Positions 1 through 10,362 of a stretch of 64,000 nt of DNA are shown here, piece after piece; positions within the stretch are counted from its first letter, which is position 1; the number at the start of each line of letters is the position of its first letter. The stretch covers positions 150,411,474-150,475,473 of the forward strand of contig CM041293.1 in NCBI GenBank assembly GCA_023052935.1, in the 5' to 3' direction. Made by a program: the position numbers and the translations under genes. This DNA is from Piezodorus guildinii. Taxonomy: Eukaryota; Arthropoda; Insecta; Hemiptera; Pentatomidae. The notes under the pieces are model-generated. The model was given only the letters and a program-made list of their open reading frames with translations, did no database searches and had not been told where the DNA came from.

Positions 1-288
1 GGAGAAACATCTAAAAAATTAAAAACAAGAATAAACCAACATATATCCAATTGTAAAAATATAAAAAACATAAACGTAACAGCATTATCATCTCATAGTA
101 TAATAAAACAACACAAATTTAACTTTGAAAACGCAGTAATTTTAGACACATCTCAAAATAATAGAAATAGAAAACTACTAGAAGCAATCCACATAACCAA
201 AAATAATAGCAGGACAATAAATTATAAAACAGATACAAAAAACTTAGGAACACATTACACAGACATCATAAATAAGATAAAATTTTAA
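1..288 (+). pseudogene. Penelope-like element, GIY-YIG endonuclease C-terminal part (5' cut by window edge)
   Basis: An open frame runs from base 1 to a TAA ending at 288 (95 codons) with no internal stop. It opens with GETSKKLKTRINQH, then has SSHSIIKQHKFNFENA, LDTSQNNRNRKLLEAIHI and a short tail. This order (GET...L..R..QH, then H....H.F.....ILD, then R...E..HI) is that of the GIY-YIG endonuclease at the C-terminus of Penelope-like reverse transcriptases, which nicks target DNA. The catalytic GIY and YIG strands and the whole RT domain lie upstream of the window. The frame looks undamaged here, so I cannot say whether the full element is intact. The ribozyme-like tail downstream at 611-651 supports the call. 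AT-rich codon choice matches the surroundings. Confidence 0.8.
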
Positions 289-610
289 AAATAAATAAAA
301 CAATAGCTCAATAACCATAATTAGGACAAATAATTAATAGAGGTAAAAATAAAAATAAATAAATAAGCACAAGGATTACACTGGAATACTGAAAAGGTAC
401 AAAGGTTTAAAATAGAAATATAATGGAAACAGTGAGCCAATACAAGACAAGTAGCAGTGGCTATGAGATGTGAAAAATGTTCTAGCAAGGAATAAGGTAA
501 TTAAAGTATAGTTAGTTTAAAATAATTATGACAAATTGCTGAGCTTCATTTTTCAAGGAAAAATATTTAAATAATGTGATTTTATTCAATAGTAAAGTAT
601 AAATTGTTTT

Positions 611-651
611 CAGTCTTGAAAATGGGGAAACAACCCCGAAACGTCGACTTG
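611..651 (+). ncRNA. degenerate minimal hammerhead ribozyme-like motif in Penelope tail
   Basis: In order: CAGTC (stem I 5' side), a degraded CUGAUGA position (TTGAAAAT), GGGG-AAACAA-CCCC (stem II), GAAA, CGTC (cleavage triplet GUC), then GACTTG (stem I 3' side). AGTC pairs with GACT. Minimal type I hammerheads are known from Penelope-like elements. The catalytic CUGAUGA core is altered, so this copy is probably inactive. Confidence 0.5.
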
Positions 652-672
652 AATAAAAAAATGTTAAAGGAC

Positions 673-992
673 TAAAGAAATAAAAGGTTTAGATGATGAA
701 TGGAAGGTATTATGTGCTTTTTTAAAAGTTCCAATTAAGAAAACTTCCAAAAAAATTAAAAAAGAAAAGTAAATTTATAATAGTTTCGTTCCGACACGGG
801 AGTCTTTGATGACAGGTACATCAGTTGCATGTGCATTTGCCCACTCGACATTATGATGCTAGTCAAAACACGCGTTGGAATAAATTCTTCTATCGATGAT
901 AGTATGACCTTAGCTACTTTAACCCGATAACATCCAGTTTACATAGCAATCTTGAATTTGAAGGTTATCGTCGTCTTTTTCAATAATAAAAG
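673..992. other. unassigned stretch, 673-992
   Basis: Mixed AT-rich sequence without a recognisable frame or repeat match inside the window. A slightly GC-richer piece (about 785-920) has no motif I can name. Confidence 0.4.
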
Positions 993-1285
993 ATTTTTTT
1001 TTTTAATACTTCTTTTATTAAAATTGACCACTGTATATTATTATACAGCAAGTAAATATGCAGAATAATGATAAAATGCATAAAAAAACAAAAAAAAAAA
1101 AACATGAAGATAACTGCCCATTGGCTGCACTGTTTAGCAGTGAGTCTCACAAGAAAGTCTCGAGGCCATCATCTTTATAGACGCCTCGGTGAATTATCAG
1201 GACATGAAGCAAGGATTGAAACAAATGAATAAGAGTGGGAGTGAAGTTTTTCATGGAAGGAGTGATACCTGGTGGGGGCCAAAAA
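993..1285 (-). mobile_element. LINE-A 3' end, antisense, heavily 5' truncated
   Basis: An 11-T run at 993-1003 (the poly(A) tail read backwards) is followed by the LINE-A 3' UTR pattern and, on the minus strand, by codons for DNSPRRL and WPRD. These are the same residues as in the better copies (NPPRRLKR.WPRDLL). Homology stops near 1285 inside the RT C-terminal region. It directly abuts a different LINE fragment (LINE-B). Confidence 0.7.
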
Positions 1286-1349
1286 ATAAAAGTTTGATCA
1301 ACAAATTACTATGCACATGCCAAGCAGTCGTGACCATATTTCAGGATAT

Positions 1350-1825
1350 TGAAGCGAGTTAAAGTGGCTTTATCCTTCTGTTCGACGGCAATATTTTCAT
1401 GGTTCTTACCTATTCTAGACACTAAAAAACAGAAAACCATCCTATATATCTGAACCCCTCGCCATTCACTCTGACATCCATTAGTTGAACAAGAGAACCC
1501 AATCATTCAATGTTTATACCCCGTTACATACAACTGCATCCTTTCACAGATCTTTTTTCGTTCGCTCTTAATTATTTTGGAATTCCTTGCCTATCTCTAT
1601 CCGTAAAAACCGCCTCCCTCTATTCTTTCAAACACCAACTCATCCATTTCCTACTAGAATCTCAATCTTCTGTTCTTTTATAAATATAAGTATTACTAGT
1701 ATAATTCATTCATTATATTCAATTTTTGATACATTTTATTTAAATGTAACTAGACCATAAGCAATTTTTTTCATTGTTTTTATTCTAAGAGGACTTGGTC
1801 CCTGAATAAATTTTTGTTTTTAATT
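1350..1825 (+). mobile_element. LINE-B (CR1/RTE/Jockey-type) 3' fragment
   Basis: Homologous to 36649-37160: both contain GCGAGTTAAAGTGGCTTTA, a C-terminal RT-tail peptide and a shared 3' end (AGAGGACTTGGTCCCTGAATAA here). In one frame from 1515 the peptide reads YTPLHTTASFHRSFFVRS, stop, LFWNSLPISIRKN. This is the FxRSFxxRSxxLWNSLPxxIR signature found near the C-terminus of many LINE reverse transcriptases. At least one stop and one frameshift kill it. An ORF on the opposite strand across 1309-1506 is a shadow. Confidence 0.65.
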
Positions 1826-2319
1826 CATTCGTTCATTTATTCACTGATTCACGTGATTTCAGATATAATATTCTTAAGGTCGAACAATTTTTTGTACAAT
1901 AGCAAATATACATTTAATTACATTATGCTAAGAGGAACAATATAAAAAAAGAATTACTACAACAAAAAAACAAAACAATATTAAAAACACATTACAATTT
2001 TCGTGAATGCCTTTTTTTAGATAAAAGAGTTTATTAAAAAAATGTTTCAATACAATAGAAGGATGGTTAGGGATGGTTGAGGGAAGCTCTAAGTCGGGGT
2101 AACTACGTTGAGCGAAATAAATGTAGGGTATTTAGCATAAATGTTCTATTACTAATGAAAAAAATACATGCTTCTCTCCTTCCCCCAAGTATATAAGGTC
2201 AACTAGTTTCTTGGAGATGACTCGCATCGACCCTATCGTACAAGTTATAAATTTACATATTTTATAAAATATTTTTTATTTTTTTGGTTAGTATGGCAGG
2301 CCTTAGGGACCTTTGTATT
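1826..2319. other. unassigned AT-rich stretch
   Basis: No credible gene. Around 2093-2110 the text GGGGTAACTACGTTG resembles the head of SINE S5 (9995), but too little remains to call it. Confidence 0.4.
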
Positions 2320-2475
2320 TTATTGGGTATGGTCAACACTTCCTACACCTATTTTTTTTTTTTAATTTCCCCATTTAATTACATGCTTGAAAGTCTTTCA
2401 GGTACTGATTCGAACTCACAACCTTTGGTGTGATAGACTCGCCCCCTGCCACACATCTTGATAAAAATAGGGACC
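2320..2475 (-). mobile_element. SINE S1 relic, antisense
   Basis: On the minus strand, GGTTGTGAGTTCGAATC (a Pol III B-box) is followed by AGCATGTAATTAAATGG and a diverged S1 body; the forward S1 at 9814 has almost the same run. The A-box half is poor. An internal A-tract interrupts the body. Confidence 0.5.
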
Positions 2476-2635
2476 TGCTGGTCTTAAGCGCCATAATACG
2501 TGGATCTAGGTCGATTAGCAACAATCATACATTACAATTATCTTTCAGATTTTGTTTTAATTTCATATTTTTTTTTCACACCTTTACAGATAATAAATGA
2601 TTTTGGTTGGTCTCTTTTTCATATATATTATATTA

Positions 2636-2780
2636 GGGGTTCTCACTACGTTTGCTATAGCATGCTGTTTGTGCTATTGTGCTAAACCCATCAATTTTCT
2701 ACAGGAAATAACTGTAGAAACTCGACGGGTTTAGCAAAATAAGACAAATAGCATGCTATAGCAAACATAGTGAGTACCCC
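2636..2780. repeat. 145-bp near-complete hairpin (short inverted-repeat element)
   Basis: The left arm begins GGGGTTCTCACTACGTTTGC and the right arm ends with the complement (..GTGAGTACCCC). Pairing continues through GCTATAGCATGC and GCTAAACCC to an inner CTACAG/CTGTAG, leaving a loop of only about 7 bases. Arms of about 69 bases differ at several positions. It looks like a MITE or snap-back element; target duplication is unclear in the AT-rich flanks. Confidence 0.75.
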
Positions 2781-3017
2781 TATAGTCTGTTTGATTCAAC
2801 AAGGGTGTTATTATTAAGAGACTTCAGTTAGTAATGTTCTAATTGTTTACTATTCATTTATAATTGAAAATGTTTCGATATCAAATACCACACATTTTGG
2901 GCCTTTTTAACACCAAGGCGATTAAGTCAAAAGGTTTTTTTGTGTTTCCTATAAATTTTAATTTTATATTTATCCAAACAATTTAATCAGACCTAATAAT
3001 ATTTGTATTTAAAAAAA

Positions 3018-3341
3018 CAAAACCTACTTCTACAATCCATCTGGACCTACGGACTTGAACTGTGGGGGACAGCTAAACGTTCTAACATCAAACGCATTCA
3101 ATCCTTTCAATCCAAAGTCCTCCGTACAATAGTAAATGCTCCTTATTATGTCTCCAATTATACCTTGCACCACGACCTTAATGTTCCATTTATTTCAGAC
3201 CTAATTCCATCCAAATTTTCCAAATTCCACCAGAACCTCATTCATCATCCTAATCCTTTAGCTCAATCCCTATCCAGCTCCACTCATCCATACAACCCAC
3301 CTAGAAGGTTGAAACGGCAGTGGCCCCGCGACCTTTTGTAA
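3018..3341 (+). pseudogene. LINE-A reverse transcriptase C-terminus (diverged subfamily)
   Basis: The frame ending at 3341 carries SIWTYGLELWGTAKRSN, RIQSFQSKVLRTIVNAPYYV, LHHDLNVPF and NPPRRLKRQWPRDLL. These are the standard C-terminal blocks of Jockey/R1-like LINE reverse transcriptases beyond the thumb. Catalytic RT motifs are absent because the copy is 5' truncated. Compared with other LINE-A copies here it differs at many residues (TAKRSN for STKPSN, YTLHHD for KLIHKD), so it is a separate lineage. No function is expected. Confidence 0.8.
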
Positions 3342-3592
3342 ATATATTGGAGTTCTAGCACTGGCTAGATTCTCCACTCAATGTGATGTATGTATGAGTG
3401 TGTGTATGTGTATATAGGTATAAGTGAATTATTGACTTTTGTATTGATTCATTATTGTGTATATATTTTATTATAATTTTATCTTGTGTAAATATTGTAT
3501 GAATGTAGTAGTTTTGATATCATTCAGCAATACTATTAATGTCCAAATTGGGACAGATTGTAAAATTTTCTCAATAAAAATTGTTATTACTT
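3018..3592 (+). mobile_element. LINE-A-like 3' truncated copy
   Basis: It holds the coding end to 3341, then a 3' UTR with TGTATATGTG-type repeats ending CAATAAAAATTGTTATTA, used in place of a long poly(A). SINE S3 in antisense follows immediately. I could not find a confident target-site duplication. Confidence 0.7.
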
Positions 3593-3810
3593 AACAATCC
3601 ATGAAGGATCTTAGGCTCAGTACATAAAGAGATTCGTACTGTTTCAAGGCCAACGGCCGTGAAATGAGGTGGTTAGGCCTTGATCACGCCTAGCCGCAGG
3701 GTTTTTTTCCCCAAATTCGGGTACCCATTTTAAAGAGGCTAGGTCTGCCCCAGGAGGGTTTCCATAACCTGGGGTCGCCACCCGGCCGAATTAATATAAT
3801 AGATAATATT
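3593..3810 (-). mobile_element. SINE S3, antisense, tRNA head missing
   Basis: On the minus strand it matches 12630-12950: CGGCCGGGTGGCGACC, CCAGGTTATGGA, GGGCAGACC, then GGTACCCAAA-like text reading to CTTCATGGATTGT. The tRNA-like A/B boxes expected beyond 3796 are replaced by an AT-rich run, so it is 5' truncated. Confidence 0.75.
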
Positions 3811-4320
3811 AATATATAAAAATTAATAATAATAATTAATATAAAAACAACAAAAAATCGTTTCAATTGATTATTGATACGAATGAACCTAAAAAAGAAT
3901 GCTACATTCTAGGGACACTATCACTGGTATTGTAATTGTAGTGATGCTGCGAAGTTGACATTTTTATAAATGCGTTGTAACCTCACTCGTTCTGAACACT
4001 TAGGTGACCTCCGCTGCAGTAAAATACCATCATACTGTACTACTGTATACTGTATTTATTATTGCCGACGTTTGATTACTAAGTCTGTTATAGTGGAATA
4101 GGCTATCAGAAAGCTGTCCATGATAACAATTACCTACCCAAGGGTATCTAGATCGTTACAATCAAACGTGGTTACACGGTTAAACTACAATTTTAATTCT
4201 GAGACCTTACGATTAATTGCGGTCTCAAGAGCACAGTATTGTGATAACTAGATTTTATACATTGAACAAAATACATACTCGCTTCGTTGTTTCTTATGTT
4301 GATTTTAGAAGAAAGACTGT
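3811..4320. other. unassigned stretch
   Basis: No gene or repeat match that I can support. It is mixed-composition sequence with many stops in all frames. Confidence 0.4.
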
Positions 4321-5142
4321 TTTTTACTTTAACTTAAATATAACATAGTGAAGATTCATGAATTAGAGTTTTCCTCATACACGTTTTAAGATCCCCCGAA
4401 TCCAAATGTGTGTACGCATATGTATGTGATAAGTGTAGTCAGAATACGATAAGTTGTACAAAACTGAAATTTTATGTTTTAGGAGTTCATATACCAGAGA
4501 TGTTATAGCAACATTTTTAACAAAATCGGCACACCATACATTTTGCACCTCATTACGATTTTATTAAAAACAGTTATATCCATTTTGATTAAACTAATCG
4601 ATGTAATATGTTTTGCAAAGGGCTTTCATATGATGTTTTTTTCATTCTGACTGAAATAGTTTAAAAAGACTTAAATGCTGATATTGTTAATTTTCCTTTA
4701 TCTTAAGTACCTTTAGTTTTGTAGATTTGACAAAGTTAATCATATCATATTTTTTCAGCGTTGATAAAAAACGAGTAAATATATAAGTTGAACGAATTTT
4801 ATAACGAACTAAACGAAAAAATAGCAAAAATATTGTTTTTTGTAATTTTAGTTTTGTTGAACATTAGAACAGTTATATATATGCGTAAAATGCTGCTGGA
4901 AAGTCAAAGAATTCCGAAAAAACGTATTGTCTTATATATGCTACATTTACAAAATTGTAAAAGTCAATGAAAAGAGATAAAAAGCGGAAAAAATTAAGTC
5001 ATTGTAGCAGTTAATAATATAATAGATTATTCTATTGAAACTATATTTATTATAATTCTTTCAACCTTTTTTCGTCTCTGACTTAATTTAAAAGTTCTTA
5101 AATTGATTTTAACAACAGATGAAAGTGTAGGTCATTTATTTT
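4321..5142 (-). mobile_element. family H element, antisense, old copy
   Basis: Begins TTTTACTTTAACTTA (decayed ACTTTCACTTACC end), then the H order: AATTAGAGTTTTC, ACTGAAATTT, GATGTTATAGCAAC, TTTTGATTAAACT, GGGCTTTCATATGATG, TACCTTTAGTTTTGTAGA and GATTTTAACAACAGATGAAAGT at the other end. All blocks are diverged relative to younger copies. ORFs inside it (for example 4788-4970) are chance frames. Confidence 0.75.
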
Positions 5143-5149
5143 TTTATCA

Positions 5150-5425
5150 AGGTTATTCGAAAGACGCTCTAAATTAACCTTAACCAACTGACACCAACAA
5201 CTAAGTACTAATAAAACTTTTACGGGCATACATGATAGAACTATGGGAGTCTGTCGAAACATCAAACATCCAAAGAATTCAGCCGTTACAGTCAAAAGCA
5301 TTGCGAAAATTGTGGACGCACCATTCCAACTGACAAATGATCTGCTACAAAAGGACTTGACAGTTACAAATACTGTTACAGAATAATACAAACATAATGA
5401 CGAACCAAAGTGAAAGCCATATCTC
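5150..5425 (+). pseudogene. very old LINE-A relic
   Basis: From 5235 the plus strand reads IELWESVETSNIQRIQPLQSKALRK, aligning with IELWGSTKPSNSSRIQSLQSKILRK of young copies; just upstream, GACGCTCTAAATTAACC matches the KRSNLPLNY codons. It then decays. The minus-strand ORF at 5098-5442 is a shadow. Confidence 0.65.
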
Positions 5426-5696
5426 CGACATAAATATATCACCTACGGTTTTCAGAATCAAAATATGTTTAATGTATCAAAATTGAAACTAATACTTGAA
5501 TGTTCTATGAGTTCAACTGGTGAAGATAGGAATTCAGAATAGGCGATTCCTATGCATGTCAGAGTCTGAGGTGCCTGGTGGTCCGCAGAGCAATGTTTTG
5601 ATCTATTCTTAGTAAGAATGGAACTTCTCTTAGTTGCAGCAATTTAAATACAATATTAACATTTTTTTTACTTTTACGAAGGGTAAAGAAAAAAAA
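5426..5696. other. unassigned stretch
   Basis: AT-rich, nothing recognised. Confidence 0.4.
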
Positions 5697-6180
5697 AAAT
5701 TGGTGCCGGCAATACACCCGAGTTTTACTTATCTCGGCTGTAAAAATCTATTTAAGAACTATTTAATAAACTTAAAATTAAATATTTTAGGGATCACTTG
5801 TAGCTGGGTGGCTAGCATAACAGCCTCCTATGCCAAAGGTCACGAGTTAAAATACGCAGGTGGTCCTAGAATGTTTTAATGAAAGTAAAAAATCCTTAGT
5901 TATATCGTCCTTCGGAGGGGACGTTAAAAGGTGGTCCCGAGCCTGTACGATTAAAGTATGTAACGGTACGCGTTAAAGATCTCTATCCTAATAAAACCTT
6001 GGTAGGTAAAATTTATGACTCCCACTGTAGTATCGTCCGATTAGCCATAGTAGCATAAGTGACGTTAAATAAATAAACAAACAAATTAAATATTTTAAAG
6101 TTAATTTAAATAAAATCTGTATTTAATTTCGTCAAAAACTAGATCTAGACTAAATAATAAAGTAATATCAAATTAATAAG
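5697..6180 (+). mobile_element. family H head fragment (long variant), split by SINE S2
   Basis: Starts TTGGTGCCGGCAATACACC followed by ACTTATCTCGGCTGT, a decayed form of the H 5' end (TCTGGTGCGGGCAACACACG + ACTTTCACTTACC). After the SINE it continues with text like the 5' part of the long variant at 16195 and 56570. A complete H copy starts just downstream at 6248. Confidence 0.6.
5790..6082 (+). mobile_element. SINE S2 with 15-bp target duplication
   Basis: The head GGGATCACTTGTAGCTGGG carries a tRNA-like A-box (TAGCTGGGTGGCTAGC); GGTCACGAGTTAAAATACG is a decayed B-box. The body contains GTCCTTCGGAGGGGACGTTA and CGTCCGATTAGCCATAGTAG and ends in AAATAAATAAACAAAC. AAATTAAATATTTTA occurs at 5775-5789 and again at 6083-6097, flanking it exactly. 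It is therefore an LINE-mobilised insertion into the H head fragment. Confidence 0.9.
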
Positions 6181-6247
6181 GTGAAGGTCAAATTCTGTGC
6201 ATACAATTGGAGGCTGATTTATAACTTCACCTCTCTTATATTAAAAA

Positions 6248-7084
6248 TCTGGTGCACGCAACACACGACTTTCACTTACCTCTGTTATTAATATCAATTT
6301 AAGAATTTTCAAACAAATTTAGAAACGAAAATAAATTGTTAAAAATGATTTACATTGGATTTTTATAGAAAAATGTGTTTTATGAAATAATATGTTATAA
6401 TACTATTTGCGAAATTCATTAAGTTGCTTTTTCCATCACTCCGTGTTAAAACTACATGAAGCGTCAGGCGTTGACAGTGGCCAAGCCGTGAAACAGTTGC
6501 AAAAAAAAAATATTTTTTAGTTTTCTCCTTTAGTTGGATATCAAATTCGTTCAACTTATATACTTTGCTGTTTTTTATGAATGGTAATAAGATGATATGG
6601 TTATTTTTATAGAATATACAAAATTAAAGGTACTTAAGAGGAAGGAAATTGAAAATATATGCATTTAAGCCCCATCAGACTATTTCAGTCAGAATGAACC
6701 CTACATGAAATTAAAGCCCATTAAATTATACATCGATATAGCGAGTTTAATCAATATCGTTAGAGCCGTTTTTGCGAAAATCGCAAAAAGGTGCTAAATG
6801 CGTGGTATACAGTAGGACTTCCGGTCAGCCGATTTCAGTGAAAATGTTGCTGTAACATCTCGGGCGTATAGTCTTAAATACGAAATTTCAGTTCCGTACG
6901 ACTTTTCGTTTTTGCGCTAGAGTTACCACATACACAGACTTTTTTGCGGGACTTGGTTGTTTGGACTAAGGAGACACTAATATGAGTATTTTCGTTGCAA
7001 ACTGGAATTCGAAAATTTTCACCATCGCAATACTTTCTTTTACTATATATTTCATATATAGGTAAGTATTGTAAAAGTAAAAAT
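6248..7084 (+). mobile_element. family H element, near full length
   Basis: Starts TCTGGTGCACGCAACACACG + ACTTTCACTTACC after an A-run and ends with the 3' hairpin (ACTTTCTTTTACTATATA / TATATAGGTAAGT) then TAAAA. Between are the conserved H blocks. The minus-strand ORF at 6363-6554 lies in the repeat and recurs nowhere intact. Confidence 0.85.
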
Positions 7085-7599
7085 TAATTTCAGCTTTGAT
7101 GCCATCTTTAGGTGCAAAGGAACAAATTTATCTGCAAGTACAAAATATCGCCGAATTACAAACAATCAATCGAACAATTATATCATGAAAATTATATAAC
7201 AGTACAAAATTATATTAAAAATAAAAAAAAAATTTTCAATAATCTACAAGATTAACGTTAAATTCCTAAAAGTCTATCAAAACAATTTAAATTTTTACAA
7301 ATAAAACATGAAAAAAAGAAGAACAATGAAAATAATTCTACTATAGAAATGAAATATAAATAGAACCATTTGATGTACTATGCTCATCATTGTTGAAATT
7401 CAATTAAAATGATTAAAATTTAATTAATAAATATGAAACAATATCTAATTAACTTAAAAATGTGCAAATTACCTAGTGTAAGTAGATGCTTACAACCAGA
7501 AGCCTCATGCCTGAATAGGACGTCCATGAAAGGGATGAGAAGGGTGTTAAAATTAAAATCATTTATTTTATTCATCATTATTTAATAAATATAAAAAAA
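7085..7599. other. unassigned stretch between two H copies
   Basis: AT-rich; no gene or further repeat seen. Confidence 0.4.
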
Positions 7600-8484
7600 T
7601 CTGGTGCGGGCAACATACGACTTTCACTTACCTCCATTTTTAAAATCAATGAAAGAATTTTAAAATACAGTTAGTGATAAAAATACGTGAAACTATTGAA
7701 GAACTAATTAAATTGAATTTATATAGAAACATTTGTTTTATTAAAAATTCTATTATATTATTATCTAAAATAATTAGTTAGTTTTATCTTCTTTTCATCA
7801 CTCTCTATTAACTTTTAAAAGCTTGAGTATAAGATAATATTTTTTTTTTAAATCTTTAGCTTTCCAACGGTATATCATACATGTATATTACTGCTCTTAT
7901 GTTAAAAAAAGGAAAATTGCATTAAACATTTTTTTTTTCTGTTTTCTCCTTTAGCTGGGTATTGAATTCATTCAATTTATATATTTACCTGTTTTTCATC
8001 AGTGGTAACAAGATAATATAGTTATTTTTATAGAATCAACAAAATTAAAGGTTAAAATATCGGCATTTAAGCACTGTCAGGCCATTTTAATCCAAATGAA
8101 ACCTAAATGATATTAAAGCCCCTTAAATTTTACATCGATTTAGCGAGTTTAATCAAAATCGTCGGAACCGTTTTCGAAAAAATCGAAAAAAAGTGCAAAA
8201 CGCATGGTATAAAGTGGCTTTCTGGTGAGCTCATTTTGATGAAAAAGGTTTTGTAACGCCTTGGGCGTATAATGGTCTTAAATATGAAATTTCAGTTTCA
8301 TAGGACTTACCATTTCCGCCCGGGAGTTACCACACACACACACACACACACACAGACCTTTTTGCGGGACTTGGTTATTTGGACTCAGGGAACCCTAAAA
8401 CGTGTATTTCCGTTGAAAACTGGAATTCGAAAATTTTCACGATCGCAATACTTTCCCTTACTATATATAGTAAGTGTAAGTAAA
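7600..8484 (+). mobile_element. family H element, full length with CA microsatellite
   Basis: A good reference copy: TCTGGTGCGGGCAACATACG + ACTTTCACTTACC at the 5' end, a (CA)n run at about 8330-8354, GCGGGACTTGGTTATTTGG, GAAAACTGGAATTCGAAAAT, CACGATCGCAATACTTTCCC and the 3' end at about 8484. The 78-codon ORF at 8272-8508 comes from this block and has relatives in other H copies, but decays freely; I do not call it a gene. Confidence 0.85.
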
Positions 8485-8659
8485 ATTAAATTAAATAAAG
8501 ACATGTAATTACCAACATGACGAATGTCATTAGGAGGTATCATTTAATGTTGGTGTATGAATTACATAATGTTTGACGGTCCCTGAAATTACAGACTTGC
8601 TAAATATTTTTAGTAATGTATATGGAACTATTCTTTTCTATGGTATTCTTTCTATCAAT

Positions 8660-9032
8660 CACGGTAATAACAAATTGATTAGATATCCAATCAAAGGAGA
8701 AAACTGAAAAAATATTTTTTGAATGCAATTTTTTGTTTTTGATCACACAAACAGTATATTATACTGTAGAAAACCTAAACATTTTAGGAAAAATATTAGC
8801 AAATACACAAGGTGGTAAAAGTTAATAGAGTGATGAAAAGCCGATAAAACTAACTGATTATTTTAGATAATAATATGATAGATTTTTTAATGAAACACAT
8901 GTTTATTATAGAAATTCAATTTAACTAATTTATGAATAGTTTCACTCATTTTTTTCTCTTATTGTGTTTTAAAATTATTTAATCGGTTTTAACAACGGTG
9001 GTAAGTAAAAGTCGTGTGCTTCCCGCACCAGA
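8660..9032 (-). mobile_element. family H 5' part, antisense, truncated
   Basis: The right edge is GTCGTGTGCTTCCCGCACCAGA, the complement of the H 5' end. Homology runs inward through AAACACATGTTT and TTGGATATCTAAT and stops near 8660; the 3' half is missing. Confidence 0.75.
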
Positions 9033-9813
9033 TTTTTTTTTGTCAATTAATTTTAAACTATTAAAATTTATTTCCATATTTTGTCCACTTTCCAAAAAAA
9101 CAATGATTTAGGAATCCGGATAAACATTGTGGTTTTTAATTTGTTAGAAAATTAATGTTGTTGCTGTTGCTTCTATGAAAACATATTTATATACGAGGTA
9201 ACTGATTTAAATATTTTAATATGTATTCCATAAATAGTCAATAATTACAAAGTAGTGCAATTTGTTTTATCCATAATAACAAGGCAATATTTTCTCTGTC
9301 GCAGAATCTCATACTTCACGGATTATCATAAATAAATAACATCTTGCAAAGACCTACAAATGACGGAATCACATTACATTTATAAACGACAATTATAATT
9401 TATACTGACCTACGCACAGAGTTAGAGTTCATAAATTGGAATAATGCCATTTCCTTGTCATAGATCGAGCATAACAAGTGTTCTTTACCATAAGCATTTT
9501 AAATCCTTACACAATGATAAAAACCCAACAAATACATCCCTTTTGAAGACATGTACTTTATCTTGTATACTAGTTATCTGAATTGTATATTAATGAACTG
9601 TATATTCTTACAACGAAGCATTTTAAAACTCATACACACCAGGAAACTTTCAAGTTTTCTTTGCAGAGAGGTTGCAAACGCCTACATGTTTTGGACTTGA
9701 TACTGAACACAATGACAATATGTCATGTTTAACGATTGAAATATTGTAATATTTTATAAATAAAGTATCTTTCCAAAGGTTTAAAAATATTTAAAATGAA
9801 GAAATTTTTCTAA
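9033..9813. other. unassigned AT-rich stretch
   Basis: No gene or repeat copy recognised. Confidence 0.4.
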
Positions 9814-9993
9814 GGGAAACCCTTGGCTGAGGGGTTAGCGCGCTAGTCTCCAGAGGTTGTGAGTTCGAATCCATATCAAGCATATAATTAAATGGAAATT
9901 CACTCACAGCCTTTCCCTCGGTTATGTGATACTCGTGTACCAAATGTTGGCCATTTACAAAAATAGGCATTGAGAGTGATGATTTTTATTTAT
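9814..9993 (+). mobile_element. SINE S1 copy (diverged)
   Basis: GGGAAACCCTTGGCTGAGG with A-box TGGCTGAGGGGTTAGCGCGC and B-box GGTTGTGAGTTCGAATCC, then ATTCACTCACAGCCT and GTTGGCCATT...GAGAGTGATGA as in other S1 copies. The 3' end is truncated by S5. Confidence 0.75.
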
Positions 9994-9994
9994 G

Positions 9995-10135
9995 GGGGGC
10001 GGGGTAACTGCGTTGGTTAGTGCGCGTTGCTTAGCCACTACAGATGACCATAAACCTGTTAAGAAAAATAATTACTAGTTCGAGTCTCGACGCTAAGGGG
10101 GCTTTTATCTCGGCATTTATCCCCCACCCTAAAAC
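9995..10135 (+). mobile_element. tRNA-like SINE S5 fragment
   Basis: GGGGTAACTGCGTTGGTTAG resembles a Pol III A-box and CTAGTTCGAGTCTCGACGC a B-box, spaced by about 55 bases. The arrangement resembles a tRNA-derived SINE head, not a folded tRNA gene (I could not draw a cloverleaf). Only one clear copy occurs here. Confidence 0.5.
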
Positions 10136-10362
10136 ACAAAAATTGCATTAAAAAATATGTTTGCACTTTTCTCCTTTATTTATTAATCAAATTCGCTGAA
10201 CTTGCATATTTCGCGCTATTTATTTATTAACACCTTATGCTAATAAGATGATGTTCCAAATTTTTTGAAATCTACAAAATTAAAGGTACTTTAGAGGAAA
10301 AAAATTAAGCGTTTTCGACCGGGAGTTACCACACGGAGTCACACACACACACCCACAGACCT
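10136..10362 (+). mobile_element. family H internal fragment
   Basis: AAAATTGCATTAAAAAATAT, CTTTTCTCCTTTA, GATGATGTTCCAAAT, AAATTAAAGGTACTTTAGAG, then a deletion jumping to GGGAGTTACCACACG and a CA run. Both ends are missing. Confidence 0.65.

Larger units (their letters stand above)
1..672 (+). mobile_element. 3' end of a Penelope-like retroelement
   Basis: It comprises the GIY-YIG coding end (to 288), an AT-rich 3' untranslated stretch and the tail with CCCCGAAACGTCGACTTG at 634-651, a sequence style typical of Penelope-like pLTR tails. The 3' boundary is not certain; the text becomes unrecognisable after about 672. No target-site duplication can be tested because the 5' end is outside the window. 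Confidence 0.65.

Noticed and set aside
5098..5442. 114-codon minus-strand frame
   Set aside because: Shadow of a plus-strand LINE-A relic (IELWESVETSN...).
8272..8508. ORF recurring in H copies (also at 46659 and 48797): ...LVIWTQGTLKRVFPLKTGIRKFS...
   Set aside because: It recurs only because the H repeat recurs; other copies carry stops and frameshifts, the CA run supplies its THTHTH stretch, and no domain is visible.
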